From: Rosa chinensis
Lineage: Eukaryota > Streptophyta > Magnoliopsida > Rosales > Rosaceae
Length of the DNA stretch: 64,000 bases
NCBI RefSeq assembly: GCF_002994745.2
Contig: NC_037090.1
Coordinates: 24,851,501-24,915,500 of the forward strand
Direction of reading: 5' to 3'
Shown: piece by piece, positions 22,561-32,406 of the stretch
How the letters are laid out: the number at the start of each line of letters is the position of its first letter
Numbering within the stretch: the stretch's first letter is position 1
The notes under the pieces: generated by a model
Told to the model about the DNA's origin: nothing
The model's database searches: none
The model's input: the letters and a program-made list of their open reading frames with translations, nothing else
Translations under genes and position numbers: made by a program

Positions 22561-23257
22561 GAAACATAAGGATTGCAGATCTTCTAAGAGTTCCTAGATC
22601 TTGTGGTGGCGAGAAGGATCTGGGCAGTACTGCTGGCACTCTTCCTGTCTTCACCCAGATCCTCCTCCGATCTGAGTCACCGCTGCTCTCATTTGTACCG
22701 GAGGAAGAGGGAAGGAAATAATCCATCCTAACCCTTCTAGTTGAATATCCTCCGGGATGGAGTTGGTATCTAGAGCGAGAGCGACTCACAACCACATCTA
22801 CCTCCAGGGGAAAAACAGAAGCCTCGTAATCGAGCCCTGGAGGTAGGCCACGGAAGAAGAACAGGCGGCCTCAAAGTGGCCTTTCGCCCTTCTCCCTCCT
22901 GCTCCACGCGAGCAGTCTGAGAAGAGGGACCCCTCATAATCAGGTTCTGCCGCGTTAGGAGCGTGACATGTTCTTCGGTTTAACTGAGACTGGCGAGTTC
23001 GTCCAGATTCCCAGAAACCAAAGACATGCCACTGGACCAGAGATTAGTCCATGAGGCCTACCCAGGTCTTGAGATTAAGCCATGAAGCCTATGTATTTGT
23101 GGCTAAGGATGAGATCATGGGAAGAAGATTTTAGAAACTGAAGAAAGAGCAGCAAGGCTTGCGAGGTTATCTCTGGAAAAGACATGATGGCTTGGTTGCT
23201 TATTCTCCCTGAGTACAGGTATTTATAGTGCCAGTCATAGTGATCCCAACAGCGCAA
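22556..23257 (-). other. Possible second antisense transcription unit in element 1
   Basis: Minus strand ACTATAAATACC at about 23217-23228 is a good TATA box. About 35 bases downstream begins the frame MSFPEITSQALLLF (from 23185), which stops at 23075, and an Arg/Ser-rich frame follows at 22795-22556. No family is recognised. It could be a separate small transcript, or a promoter used for a non-coding antisense RNA converging on pol. Confidence 0.3.
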
Positions 23258-25711
23258 TAGGCAGTTGAAGTACTTTCAACGCCATCAATGAGAGAATCAA
23301 TGGAATTGAATGCTAGAATCTCGGAAATGAAAAGATTTGAAAACGCGTGGGAAGCGGGGCAGTCTTCAAGGAGATAACCGCCCAAATTGGGGTTATCTTT
23401 TCAACAGTTTTGATGTCAGTAACTACCGGAATTAAAGTAATATTTGGGCCAAGCAAAGTGGGCCAAAACATAAATATTAATTATATTATTGTTCATACAA
23501 AACAAAAAGGGCCTAAACATAAGAGGCCTAAAGTTTTCAGCCCCCATGGGTCAAGCGAAGTAAGTGTTCATCAAGACGAAAACTAGCGTCAGCAGCAGCT
23601 CGCTCCTCTTGTCCGGCTGCTTCGCGAGCCTGAGCTAAGTTTTGAGACATCGCTTCGAAGGCCGCTAGGGGTTGCTCTAGCAGAGGTTCTTCATGCTCAA
23701 GCCGGGCCGTCACCGCAGTCAATTGGGCTTGCAGTTCCTGGATCTGAGTCCAAAGATGATTCTGTGTGATCCGCAAGTCTCTGACGAGGATAACTCTATC
23801 GCCCAAGAAGTCGCGAGATGTTTCTGTCTGTTGTGCAGGGCCCCGATAATGGGCCTGAGCTTGCTTCACTTGTGCGGTCGCGGTTGTTCTTTCATTGATC
23901 CGCTCGGGAAGGTTTTGTAACAGCTCATATATCTCGGTGAACTCGGCCTCAGTGATAGTTCGCTCACGGCGAAGAACCATCAAGTACTCCTAAGCTCTGG
24001 CGGACGCGCCCGGCAGTAAGATATCAGGGCTGAAAAGTCGCTGTAGCCCATCCTTCGCCTCATCTATAACTCCGGGAGGGGCTACTTCGAGTACACGAAC
24101 AAGCCTTTCCATTCTGGAAGGAGGCTCAGGTAGAGCAGCAACAGCAGCGTGGGCCTCCCAAGGCTCTCTAACAGGGACCGCTTCCGGCTCCGGTTCGGCA
24201 TTCACTCATTCTCTCACTTCAGGAACATGGGGGGCAGGCTCCGAGATCACCATATCTTCACCGATTGGGTCTGCTGGATCAGCGACAGGTACCTCCGCAG
24301 CGATAGCTGTTTCCCCGACAGGATCAGGACTCTGTGGTTAAGGAAGAATTATTAGAGTGCACAGAGAATAAAATAAGGACTAAGACATTATGCTCAAAGG
24401 AGAGTGTACCTCTGCGGCCAGAGGCTCGTGCAGGATTGCCATCGGTGCAGGCTCTTGAGCTGCTTCATCAGGAAGGGGATCAAGCGCTATTTGCGTTAGG
24501 GGTTGTGCGGCGATCGGTTCCTCAGGCGGCGCGTCTGAAGGGGCTATTCCTTCTTCAAATTCGGGCGAACTGGCATCTATGACCTGCATCGGAATTGAGG
24601 CCAATTGCGCGTCGCTCACGGTGCTGGAGTAAGGAAGTGGAAGATTGCTCGAATATGTGGGTGCTTGGGCCTGAGAGGCAGATGTCTCTTCACCAGCAGC
24701 CGAAGAGCCTTCCTCAGCTTGTCTAGAGGACCGGCGACGAACCTGCTAGCAAAGACAGTTACAGGAATTGAAATAAAGGATAAGTAAATTCTAACGTGGA
24801 TTTCCCATTTCTTACCAGTCGATCAGCGATTGGTTCATCCTCTTCCCAGGGGTCAGTGCGAGGGTCCGACTGGTTGCGCTTGCGAGCCAAAGCAGCGGCA
24901 ACCTGCCAAAATCAAAGGGTCAGACTTAGCTCGTAGAGAAGGCATGATCCTAAGAATAGAGGATTCTTACGGTCTGCGGATTATCATCATCAGAGGAGGA
25001 ATCTTCAACTTCAGGCTCCGCAATCACCGCTTTCTGCTTTCCAGGCTGACCAGCGGCCGGGGAAGTGCGGATTGTGCAGCTGCCAGAACATGGCGCGTTC
25101 TCCTGATCCAATGAGGGGTGAGTGAAAAGAAAGTAATGAAGAAAGATACATAAGATAGAACTAAGATACTTACCTCCAGAGGGGGTTTGCAGATTACGAT
25201 ACCAGCCTGGGCCGGGCGAGGGGCTCGGGCCGATTGTGTTGTCGGAAGAGGTTGGGATCGTGTAGCATCCTAAGAGAAGCGAGTGAGCATTTCAACATCT
25301 GCAGGATAGGGTTTTTTAGTTCTCCGAAGATGGCCGCAAAGAGTTCATCATCCCGTTGAGTCCAGCAATTAACGGAGACCTCTGCTCACCATGCTTCATA
25401 TCCTTCCTCAGTCCCGTCCACGGCGTCGATAACCTGAGCCCAGTCAGGAAGATCAACCAGTGCGAGTATGCTTTGTGCTGGCGCAGGCCCGGTAGGGGGC
25501 CAGAATCTACGCCAAGAAGTGTTATAATTCCAAGCATCGTACAGAGGAAATGGCACCAATTGGACGAGGCTGAATTGGCGAGCGAAATGGTTCGGAGCGT
25601 AGAGCTCGTAACTAAGTTCTTCAGCCGCGATCCTGATATCTGAGCAGGAGATTGCGCGGCGAAAGGCTAAGTGCGCGTGGTCACTGTAGCGAGGATTGCT
25701 AGGAAGGAAGC

Positions 25712-26226
25712 TGTACATACATGTCCATTTGCAAGCATAATTAGCTATAATGAGCCACGCTCATGGTACCACCAGGGGTACCAACGCCCACCATATGAGT
25801 GACTGGCGTAAAGACAGTTAGCCGGGTTACCGCCTGAGCCCCGGATCAACCCCAAAGCACCGCCGACGCGCCGCCACGCGCCGTGTCAAGATGGCATCAG
25901 AAGCTACTGAAACTGGGAACTGAAGCACCATCAGTCCCACATCGAAAACAAAGAGAAGATCATCCTCTTCCTCACCTATAAAAGGTTCTCTCCTCTCTCC
26001 TCATTAATGACGCATTCAATACTTACCTACTGTTACTTTGTCAACATAAATACATTGACTAACTTAGGCATCGGAGAGTTGAAGACCGCCCGGCGCGGTC
26101 TCCCTCTGACACCCATTGTATTTTATTTGACAGGTAACGGGAACCACTCACAACAAAGGTATCGATCCGCCTGCCGGATCAGCGTTAACTAAGGTCCAGC
26201 TACCGCTAGACTTTTAGACATTAACA
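25712..26226 (+). repeat. 5' LTR of element 2
   Basis: TGTACATACATG to CATTAACA, 515 bp. TATAAAAG at 25977-25984 is the probable promoter. The two LTRs differ at CGCCTGCC against CGCCCGCC and at TTTTAGACA against TTTTAAACA. Confidence 0.95.
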
Positions 26227-26245
26227 TTGGCGCCGTCTGTGGGAA
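26227..26245 (+). other. Primer-binding site of element 2
   Basis: TTGGCGCCGTCTGTGGGAA follows the LTR directly, a common form in plant Tat-type elements. I do not assign the tRNA. Confidence 0.8.
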
Positions 26246-26279
26246 TCCTTGAACAGAAGGTCATCCCATCACAATTACC

Positions 26280-29200
26280 ATGACTAACGGTAGCGGGGGA
26301 AATATCGGGGAGCAGGCAGACCAGTCCGCCGTTCCCCAACCCGCCCGCCCAGCGGTAAGCATCAACCGCGCACTATTCAACACCCCGGTCAACCCAGGCG
26401 GTGAAACAAATCCAAGCAGCAGCCGTCCCCCAGGTCAGGACCTCACCGCCTTGTATGAGCTGGCGCTGGCGGACCTCCACAAAGCAAACAGAGAGCGCGA
26501 GCAGGAACGCAAGGAGAAGGCGGAGGCCCAAAACCAAGTGGCCACGCTGATGACACGTTTCGACGAGCTAAGGCGAACGCTGGACGCAAACGCCAACCCT
26601 GCACGAAGTGAGCAGTCACACAGCACCAGACACAGCCGGCCTACCGCTGGTATAGGACCCATCGTGCAAATGCAGGTACCGCTAAGCCCACCTGAGCTGG
26701 CAGGAATGGGACCACCCCCTATCCCACAATTGCCGGAGCAGGAGGCGGAGTCATCGCTGCGCACCCACCACTCGAGGACTAGAACAAGGACTGAGGGTAA
26801 TCTACCCATTCCCGGGCGGGGGTTCGCTCCGCGGAACGCCCGAGCGGGCCCCGCTGGCGACGCAACCACCCAAATTTTGGAGAGGATGCAGCAGTTAGAA
26901 CGGAGATTAATCCTGGCGGAGGCAGGCACCCCGGCGCCAGCCCCAAACCCACTCTTCGCGTCCAGGCCAGGCCCATTCACCGCCACAATTTTGCAAGCCG
27001 TCAGACCAGCGTTTGCAAAGACCCCAAAAATGTCACATTATAGCGGTAAGACCGATCCCTTCGTCCACATGGACACGTTCAAGAAGGTCACCAACAACAA
27101 GGGATTTGATGACGCCACCCTGTGCCACTTGTTCAGCGAAACGCTGGATAGTGAGGCAATGAGTTGGTTTTTCGAGTGTCCGCCAGGGTCCATCGACTCA
27201 TTCCACGCATTATCTCATGCTTTCCTCTCTCGATTCATCTTGTTGTCCGCCGGTCATCACAACACGAGCCAGTTGTTTGGCGTCAGACAGGGAGGGGACG
27301 AATCATTGAAGGCATTCGTCACAAGATGGCGAGCGGCAGCATCTCAGTGCCGCGATCTCGACAAAACAATGGCTTCGGCGGCTTTCAAGCAGGGACTCCT
27401 CAAAGGACCATTCCTCTATCACCTCAACTACAATCATCCAAATGCGGCGTATGATCACCTTATGAGTGAGGCGGTCATTCATGCCCAGGCAGAGTTTATC
27501 ACATATGGAGAAACCCCACCGCCACCAGCAACACCAACAAAGTCATCTCAACCCTCCTCCAGCCATCAAGAGACCGCCAGCAAAGCCCCCACTGCACCGC
27601 CAGCTGACAAGAAGAGGGAGTGGCAGCAGGGCGGTTACCAAAGCAAGAGGCAGAAAGACAACCACTACAAGGGCAACCGCCAATCCCATGGGGACAATCG
27701 CAACAAGCAGACGGAATCCTCTCAGCGGTATGCAGTGTTCACCGTCCTCACAGCCTCGTACGAGGAGATTTACAATCAGTGCAAGGATCAGATACCACCG
27801 CCACCCTCACCGAGATTCCCCAAAAAGGGTAAGCCAAGAAACACCGGCATGTGGTGCAAGTACCACGAGGACAGCGGTCACAATACCAACAGTTGCAACG
27901 CTCTCAAAACAACCATTGAGACCCTATACCGTGACGGCAAGATGGATCAGTTCAAGGTGCGCCAACCGCCACCTGTGATTGCCAACATTGAGCCACTGGG
28001 CCGCATCAACACCATCGACGGCGGGGCTCCAATCACCAACATGTCTCACAGGGCAAGAAAGCGTTACGCACGCGCCAATCACCCAAAGGAAGTCTGTAAC
28101 ATCCGCTACGAGAGATCCACCAAACTCCCAAAGTCTGGTTGGGAGCCCATCACCTTCTCAGAGGAGGAGGAGCGCGGAGTACATCTACCCCATGACGACC
28201 CATTCCTGATCGATGCCATTCTCGACAGATGGTCAGTAGGAAGAATCTTGGTGGATAGCGGATCTGCTGTCAATGTCATATTCAGCGGTTGTTACAACAA
28301 CCTTAAGCGGAACAAGAAACTACTACAAGACCATGAGCCATTGCTTAGCTTCTCCGGCGATATCACTCAGCCGCTGGGTTCTGACTACATGCGGTTAACC
28401 ATCGGCTCCAGTCCATGTATGGCGGAGGTACATACCGAATTTATAATTGTGGACTGTTTCAGTTCATATAACGCCATCATAGGACGGCCGACACTCAACA
28501 AGCTCAAATGCATCATCGCCGGATACATGCTTCTCATGAAGTTCCCCACACCCAACGGCACGGGCTGTGTCAGGGGAAGTCAGCAACTGGCACGAGAATG
28601 CTACTCTACCACCATTGCGCGGTCAACCCGCCGCCACGAAATCCTAACGGTAGGAAATCAGGCACCGCCACCAGATATCTTCGAGGATCCTAGGGATGAG
28701 GAGGAGAAATACGTAAGGAAGGAACCGGTCAATCCTGAAACATCGTTGAAGGTCATCAGCATCTCTGACGAGCACCCAGAGCGGATAGTCCGCATAGGAG
28801 CTCAGCTAGACCCAGAAGTAGCCGCAGAACTCACTCAATTCCTGCGGGACAACGCCGCCGTTTTCGCATGGTTATATGCGGACATGCCAGGTATCTCTCC
28901 CGAAATCATCACACACAAACTAACCATTAAGCCATCCTTCCATCCCATCAAGCAGAGGCGAAGGGCCTTCGACGAGGAGAAATACCGCGCCATAGGAGAA
29001 GAGGTCGCCAAACTCCAGGGCATTGGATTCATCCGCCAGGTAATCTATCCCCAATGGATCTCCAACCTGGTCATGGTCAAGAAGCCTAGCGGCAAGTGGC
29101 GGATGTGTGTCGACTTCAAAAATCTCAACAAGGCGTGCCCAAAGGACAGTTTCCCTCTCCCACGCATTGATCAGCTGGTTGACGCAACCGCCGGGCATGA

Positions 29201-31988
29201 ACTCCTCAGCATGATGGACGCTTTCTCCGGCTACAATCAGATCAAGATGCATCCCAGCGATCAGGAGTGTACCACCTTCACCACCGACAAGGGCCTCTAC
29301 TGCTACAATGTTATGCCTTTCGGTCTGAAGAACGCCGGAGCAACTTATCAGCGGCTGATGAATGCTATGTTCGCTGAACATTTGGGCAAGATAATCGAGG
29401 TCTACGTGGACGACATGTTGGTCAAGAGTATAAAGGCCAGCGGACACGTGGCAAACCTCAAGATCATAGTTACCATCCTCCTGGCCTATGGCATGCGCCT
29501 CAACCCAGAAAAATGCTTCTTTGGCGTCACCGCCAGCAAATTTCTGGGTTATATCGTCAGTGAACGAGGCATCGAGGCTAACCCGGACAAGGTGCAGGCC
29601 ATACTCGACCTGGCAGACCCTGAGTATAAGGTACACGTCCAATGCCTCCAAGGCAAGTTAACCGCCCTCTCTCGATTCATCTCCAGGCTCACTGACAGGT
29701 GTGCCCCATTTTTCAAACTCCTCAAAACAACTCACAAGAAAGTCATCAACTGGAACCCAGAATGTCAGGCGGCGTTTCGGGGCTTGAAGGATTATCTGGC
29801 GGCAGTCCCACTACTCTCTATCCCTGTGCAAGGAGAGACACTGTTCATATACCTAGCGGTATCGGTATCAGCGGTGAGTTGCGCCATTGTCCGGCGGGAG
29901 GGACAGGACGAGCTCCCAGTTTTCTACGCCGGCAGGGGCATGAACGGGGCAGAAACAAGGTATCCACCCTTAGAGCAGCTAGCTCTTGCACTCATCGTTG
30001 CCGCCAGGCGCCTCCGCCAGTATTTTCAAGCGCACACAATCCACGTGCTGACCAATCAACCACTGAGACAGGTGATGCAGAACCCTGAACATTCAGGGCG
30101 CCTCAGCAAGTGGGCCATCGAGCTCAGTGAATTTGACATAGACTACAAGCCAAGAACCGCCATGAAGGGTCAGGCGGTAGCGGACTTCATCGCCGAGCTC
30201 ACTGAGCGTCAGCCCAGTCCCAGCACGGAGAATGAGCCCGGGACGGAAATGGTCACCGCTAAGGAGCCAGCTCCCCTACAATCAGATTGGAACCTGCATG
30301 TGGACGGCTCCGCCAGCGCCAAGGCCAGCGGCGCAGGAGTCATCCTCACAGGCCCTGGGGGGCTGAATGTGGAATACGCACTAAAATTCAACTTCAAAGC
30401 CTCCAACAACATGGCGGAATACGAAGCACTCATTGCCGGCCTACTCCTCGCCATCGATTCAGGGGCTGACAGCGTCAACATCTTCAGTGATTCCCAGTTG
30501 GTCGTTAATCAGGTCAATGACAGCTTCCAGGCCAAGGACCAACAGTTAGCGGCATACTTGGGGTACGTTAAGACACTCCTCAAGAAATTCAAATTTCATA
30601 ACATCACACAAATCCCCAGGGAAAAGAACGCCAAGGCTGATTCACTGGCAAGGCTAGCAACCGCCCAGCCACATCAGAGTCCAGCGGACACAAGAGTTGA
30701 ATGTCTTGACAAGCCAAGTATCACAAAAACCCTGGCGGAGATCTTCAACATTGAGGTCAATACCAGCTGGATGGACGAAGTCATTCAGTACAAGCGCAAC
30801 GGCACATTGCCGGACGACAAAGTTAAGGCGCGACAACTCCAGCGGAGGGCAACCCGCTACAACATCCAGAACGGCAAGCTGTACCGCCAGGGACTCACCC
30901 ATCCCAACCTCCGCTGCCTAACCCCAGAGGAGGGAAAGGTCGTTCTGGCAGCAATTCATAGCGGAGAATGCGGAAACCATTCAGGCGCCAGATCCTTGGC
31001 CAATCGCACAATGCGACAAGGCTATTTTTGGCCTACTCTCGGCGACGATGCCCGCCAGGTATCAAGATCATGCCACAAGTGCCAACAATTTGCTGACATC
31101 CCGCATGCACCGGCGGAACCACTATCGGTCATCGTCGCCCCATGGATCCACTCAACTTGGGGCCTGGATCTGATGGGAAAATTTCAAACCGCCAAGGGCC
31201 AGTTCAAGTACATCATAGTGGCTATCGACTACGACAGCAAGTGGATAGAGGCGGAACCACTAACAGCAATAACTACCGCCAAGGTAATTCACTTCCTCTG
31301 GAAGAACATCTACTGCCGTTACGGTGTCCCACACACGATAATCACCGACAATGGCACACAATTCAACAACAAGGAGCTCATCTCTTTCACCGCCAACTTG
31401 GGTACTAAGATGAGTTTTGCATCTGTCGCCCACCCCCAGACCAACGGTCAGGTCGAAGCAGCAAACAAGATAATCAAAAGGCTGCTGAAGAAAAAACTCG
31501 ACAAAGCAAAGGGTCTATGGGCGGAGAAACTCCCGGAAGTTCTATGGGCCATCAGAACAACCCCAACTTCCGCAACTGGTGAAACTCCCTTCTGCATGAT
31601 GTTCGGAACGGAGGCTGTCCTGCCCATTGAGGTCTCTCAACCTACCGCCAGAGTCGAGGGCTACCGCCCAGAGACCAACACTGACGGCATCAACCTGGAC
31701 AAGGACCTCCTGGAGGAAAAGCGACACAGGGCCCACCTATGCAACCTGCAAAACAAGCAGCGGGTATCGCGTTTCTACAACGCCAGAGTCAAGGCCCGGA
31801 ACCTCCAACTGGGGGACTGGGTAATGAAGGAAGTCATTCCACCGCCAACAAAGCTTCGCCCAACTTGGGAAGGTCCATACAAAATTGTGGAAGTCGTTAG
31901 CCCAGGCACCTTCTACTTAATGGACAAGGATGGCGTCACAACGACCCACCCTTGGAATACCGAACACCTTCGGTATTATTACAAATAG
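26280..31988 (+). CDS. Intact gag-pol polyprotein of element 2 (Tat-type, 1902 aa)
   Basis: One frame with no stop. The gag core is at about residues 250-405 and a short Cys/His knuckle-like segment (WCKYHEDSGHNTNSC) is near 525. The retropepsin motif VDSGSAVNVI is near 658. Reverse transcriptase runs from MCVDFKNLNKACPKD (about 942) to catalytic YVDD (about 1042). A first RNase H follows, then a second, archaeal-type RNase H beginning HVDGSASAK near 1340 with NNMAEYEALI and SDSQLVV. Integrase has an HHCC zinc region at about 1560-1605 and core acidic residues in LDLMG (about 1630), TDNGTQF (about 1690) and VEAANK (about 1726). The ATG lies 54 bases after the LTR. The product would be processed by its own protease, reverse-transcribe element RNA and integrate the cDNA. 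The double RNase H is the Tat-lineage hallmark. Confidence 0.95.
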   Translation: MTNGSGGNIGEQADQSAVPQPARPAVSINRALFNTPVNPGGETNPSSSRPPGQDLTALYELALADLHKANREREQERKEKAEAQNQVATLMTRFDELRRTLDANANPARSEQSHSTRHSRPTAGIGPIVQMQVPLSPPELAGMGPPPIPQLPEQEAESSLRTHHSRTRTRTEGNLPIPGRGFAPRNARAGPAGDATTQILERMQQLERRLILAEAGTPAPAPNPLFASRPGPFTATILQAVRPAFAKTPKMSHYSGKTDPFVHMDTFKKVTNNKGFDDATLCHLFSETLDSEAMSWFFECPPGSIDSFHALSHAFLSRFILLSAGHHNTSQLFGVRQGGDESLKAFVTRWRAAASQCRDLDKTMASAAFKQGLLKGPFLYHLNYNHPNAAYDHLMSEAVIHAQAEFITYGETPPPPATPTKSSQPSSSHQETASKAPTAPPADKKREWQQGGYQSKRQKDNHYKGNRQSHGDNRNKQTESSQRYAVFTVLTASYEEIYNQCKDQIPPPPSPRFPKKGKPRNTGMWCKYHEDSGHNTNSCNALKTTIETLYRDGKMDQFKVRQPPPVIANIEPLGRINTIDGGAPITNMSHRARKRYARANHPKEVCNIRYERSTKLPKSGWEPITFSEEEERGVHLPHDDPFLIDAILDRWSVGRILVDSGSAVNVIFSGCYNNLKRNKKLLQDHEPLLSFSGDITQPLGSDYMRLTIGSSPCMAEVHTEFIIVDCFSSYNAIIGRPTLNKLKCIIAGYMLLMKFPTPNGTGCVRGSQQLARECYSTTIARSTRRHEILTVGNQAPPPDIFEDPRDEEEKYVRKEPVNPETSLKVISISDEHPERIVRIGAQLDPEVAAELTQFLRDNAAVFAWLYADMPGISPEIITHKLTIKPSFHPIKQRRRAFDEEKYRAIGEEVAKLQGIGFIRQVIYPQWISNLVMVKKPSGKWRMCVDFKNLNKACPKDSFPLPRIDQLVDATAGHELLSMMDAFSGYNQIKMHPSDQECTTFTTDKGLYCYNVMPFGLKNAGATYQRLMNAMFAEHLGKIIEVYVDDMLVKSIKASGHVANLKIIVTILLAYGMRLNPEKCFFGVTASKFLGYIVSERGIEANPDKVQAILDLADPEYKVHVQCLQGKLTALSRFISRLTDRCAPFFKLLKTTHKKVINWNPECQAAFRGLKDYLAAVPLLSIPVQGETLFIYLAVSVSAVSCAIVRREGQDELPVFYAGRGMNGAETRYPPLEQLALALIVAARRLRQYFQAHTIHVLTNQPLRQVMQNPEHSGRLSKWAIELSEFDIDYKPRTAMKGQAVADFIAELTERQPSPSTENEPGTEMVTAKEPAPLQSDWNLHVDGSASAKASGAGVILTGPGGLNVEYALKFNFKASNNMAEYEALIAGLLLAIDSGADSVNIFSDSQLVVNQVNDSFQAKDQQLAAYLGYVKTLLKKFKFHNITQIPREKNAKADSLARLATAQPHQSPADTRVECLDKPSITKTLAEIFNIEVNTSWMDEVIQYKRNGTLPDDKVKARQLQRRATRYNIQNGKLYRQGLTHPNLRCLTPEEGKVVLAAIHSGECGNHSGARSLANRTMRQGYFWPTLGDDARQVSRSCHKCQQFADIPHAPAEPLSVIVAPWIHSTWGLDLMGKFQTAKGQFKYIIVAIDYDSKWIEAEPLTAITTAKVIHFLWKNIYCRYGVPHTIITDNGTQFNNKELISFTANLGTKMSFASVAHPQTNGQVEAANKIIKRLLKKKLDKAKGLWAEKLPEVLWAIRTTPTSATGETPFCMMFGTEAVLPIEVSQPTARVEGYRPETNTDGINLDKDLLEEKRHRAHLCNLQNKQRVSRFYNARVKARNLQLGDWVMKEVIPPPTKLRPTWEGPYKIVEVVSPGTFYLMDKDGVTTTHPWNTEHLRYYYK

Positions 31989-32406
31989 TCATGCCGCTAC
32001 CCAAGAGCATCTTGACTTAGCTAAATTTTTGTTCAATATTTAGCTAAGGGAAGCTACCCAACGGGTACTACCCCTCTTTTGTAAACGCTGATCAGTCAGC
32101 TATCAATGAAACGAGGAATTATTCAAACCATTGTTACCAAGTCTAGCACTGAGGGCAACTGGCAACGCCAGGAATCGTCAGCGGACCACGTCCGCTACGT
32201 GGTGCACTTGGACCAATTTTAATTCCTTTAATGTTTCATTGCTTGGCAAAAGAAAAATCTCTACGTCAAAACTCTAGCGGTACAAACACATCATGACAAA
32301 CGTCAAACTCTGAAATTTCATTTCAGGGCTGGGACTCCCCACCCAAAATAGTTCATTATTACAGTGTAAAAAAAAAAAAAAAAACCTATGGAAGTCTCAG
32401 CTAGCT
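31989..32406. other. Spacer where pol and the antisense gene converge
   Basis: 418 bp between the pol stop (31988) and the antisense stop (32407). It includes an A17 run near 32370-32386. Transcripts from both strands would end or overlap here. No gene seen. Confidence 0.6.

Noticed and set aside
25386..25392. Simple nonsense mutation (TGG to TGA) in the element 1 antisense gene
   Set aside because: The same bases form a donor-like GTGAGC, so an intron start is possible; left unresolved because the phase does not match the next exon.
26435..26986. 183-codon antisense frame over element 2 gag
   Set aside because: A shadow of the intact gag-pol frame, with no domain, splice or promoter support.
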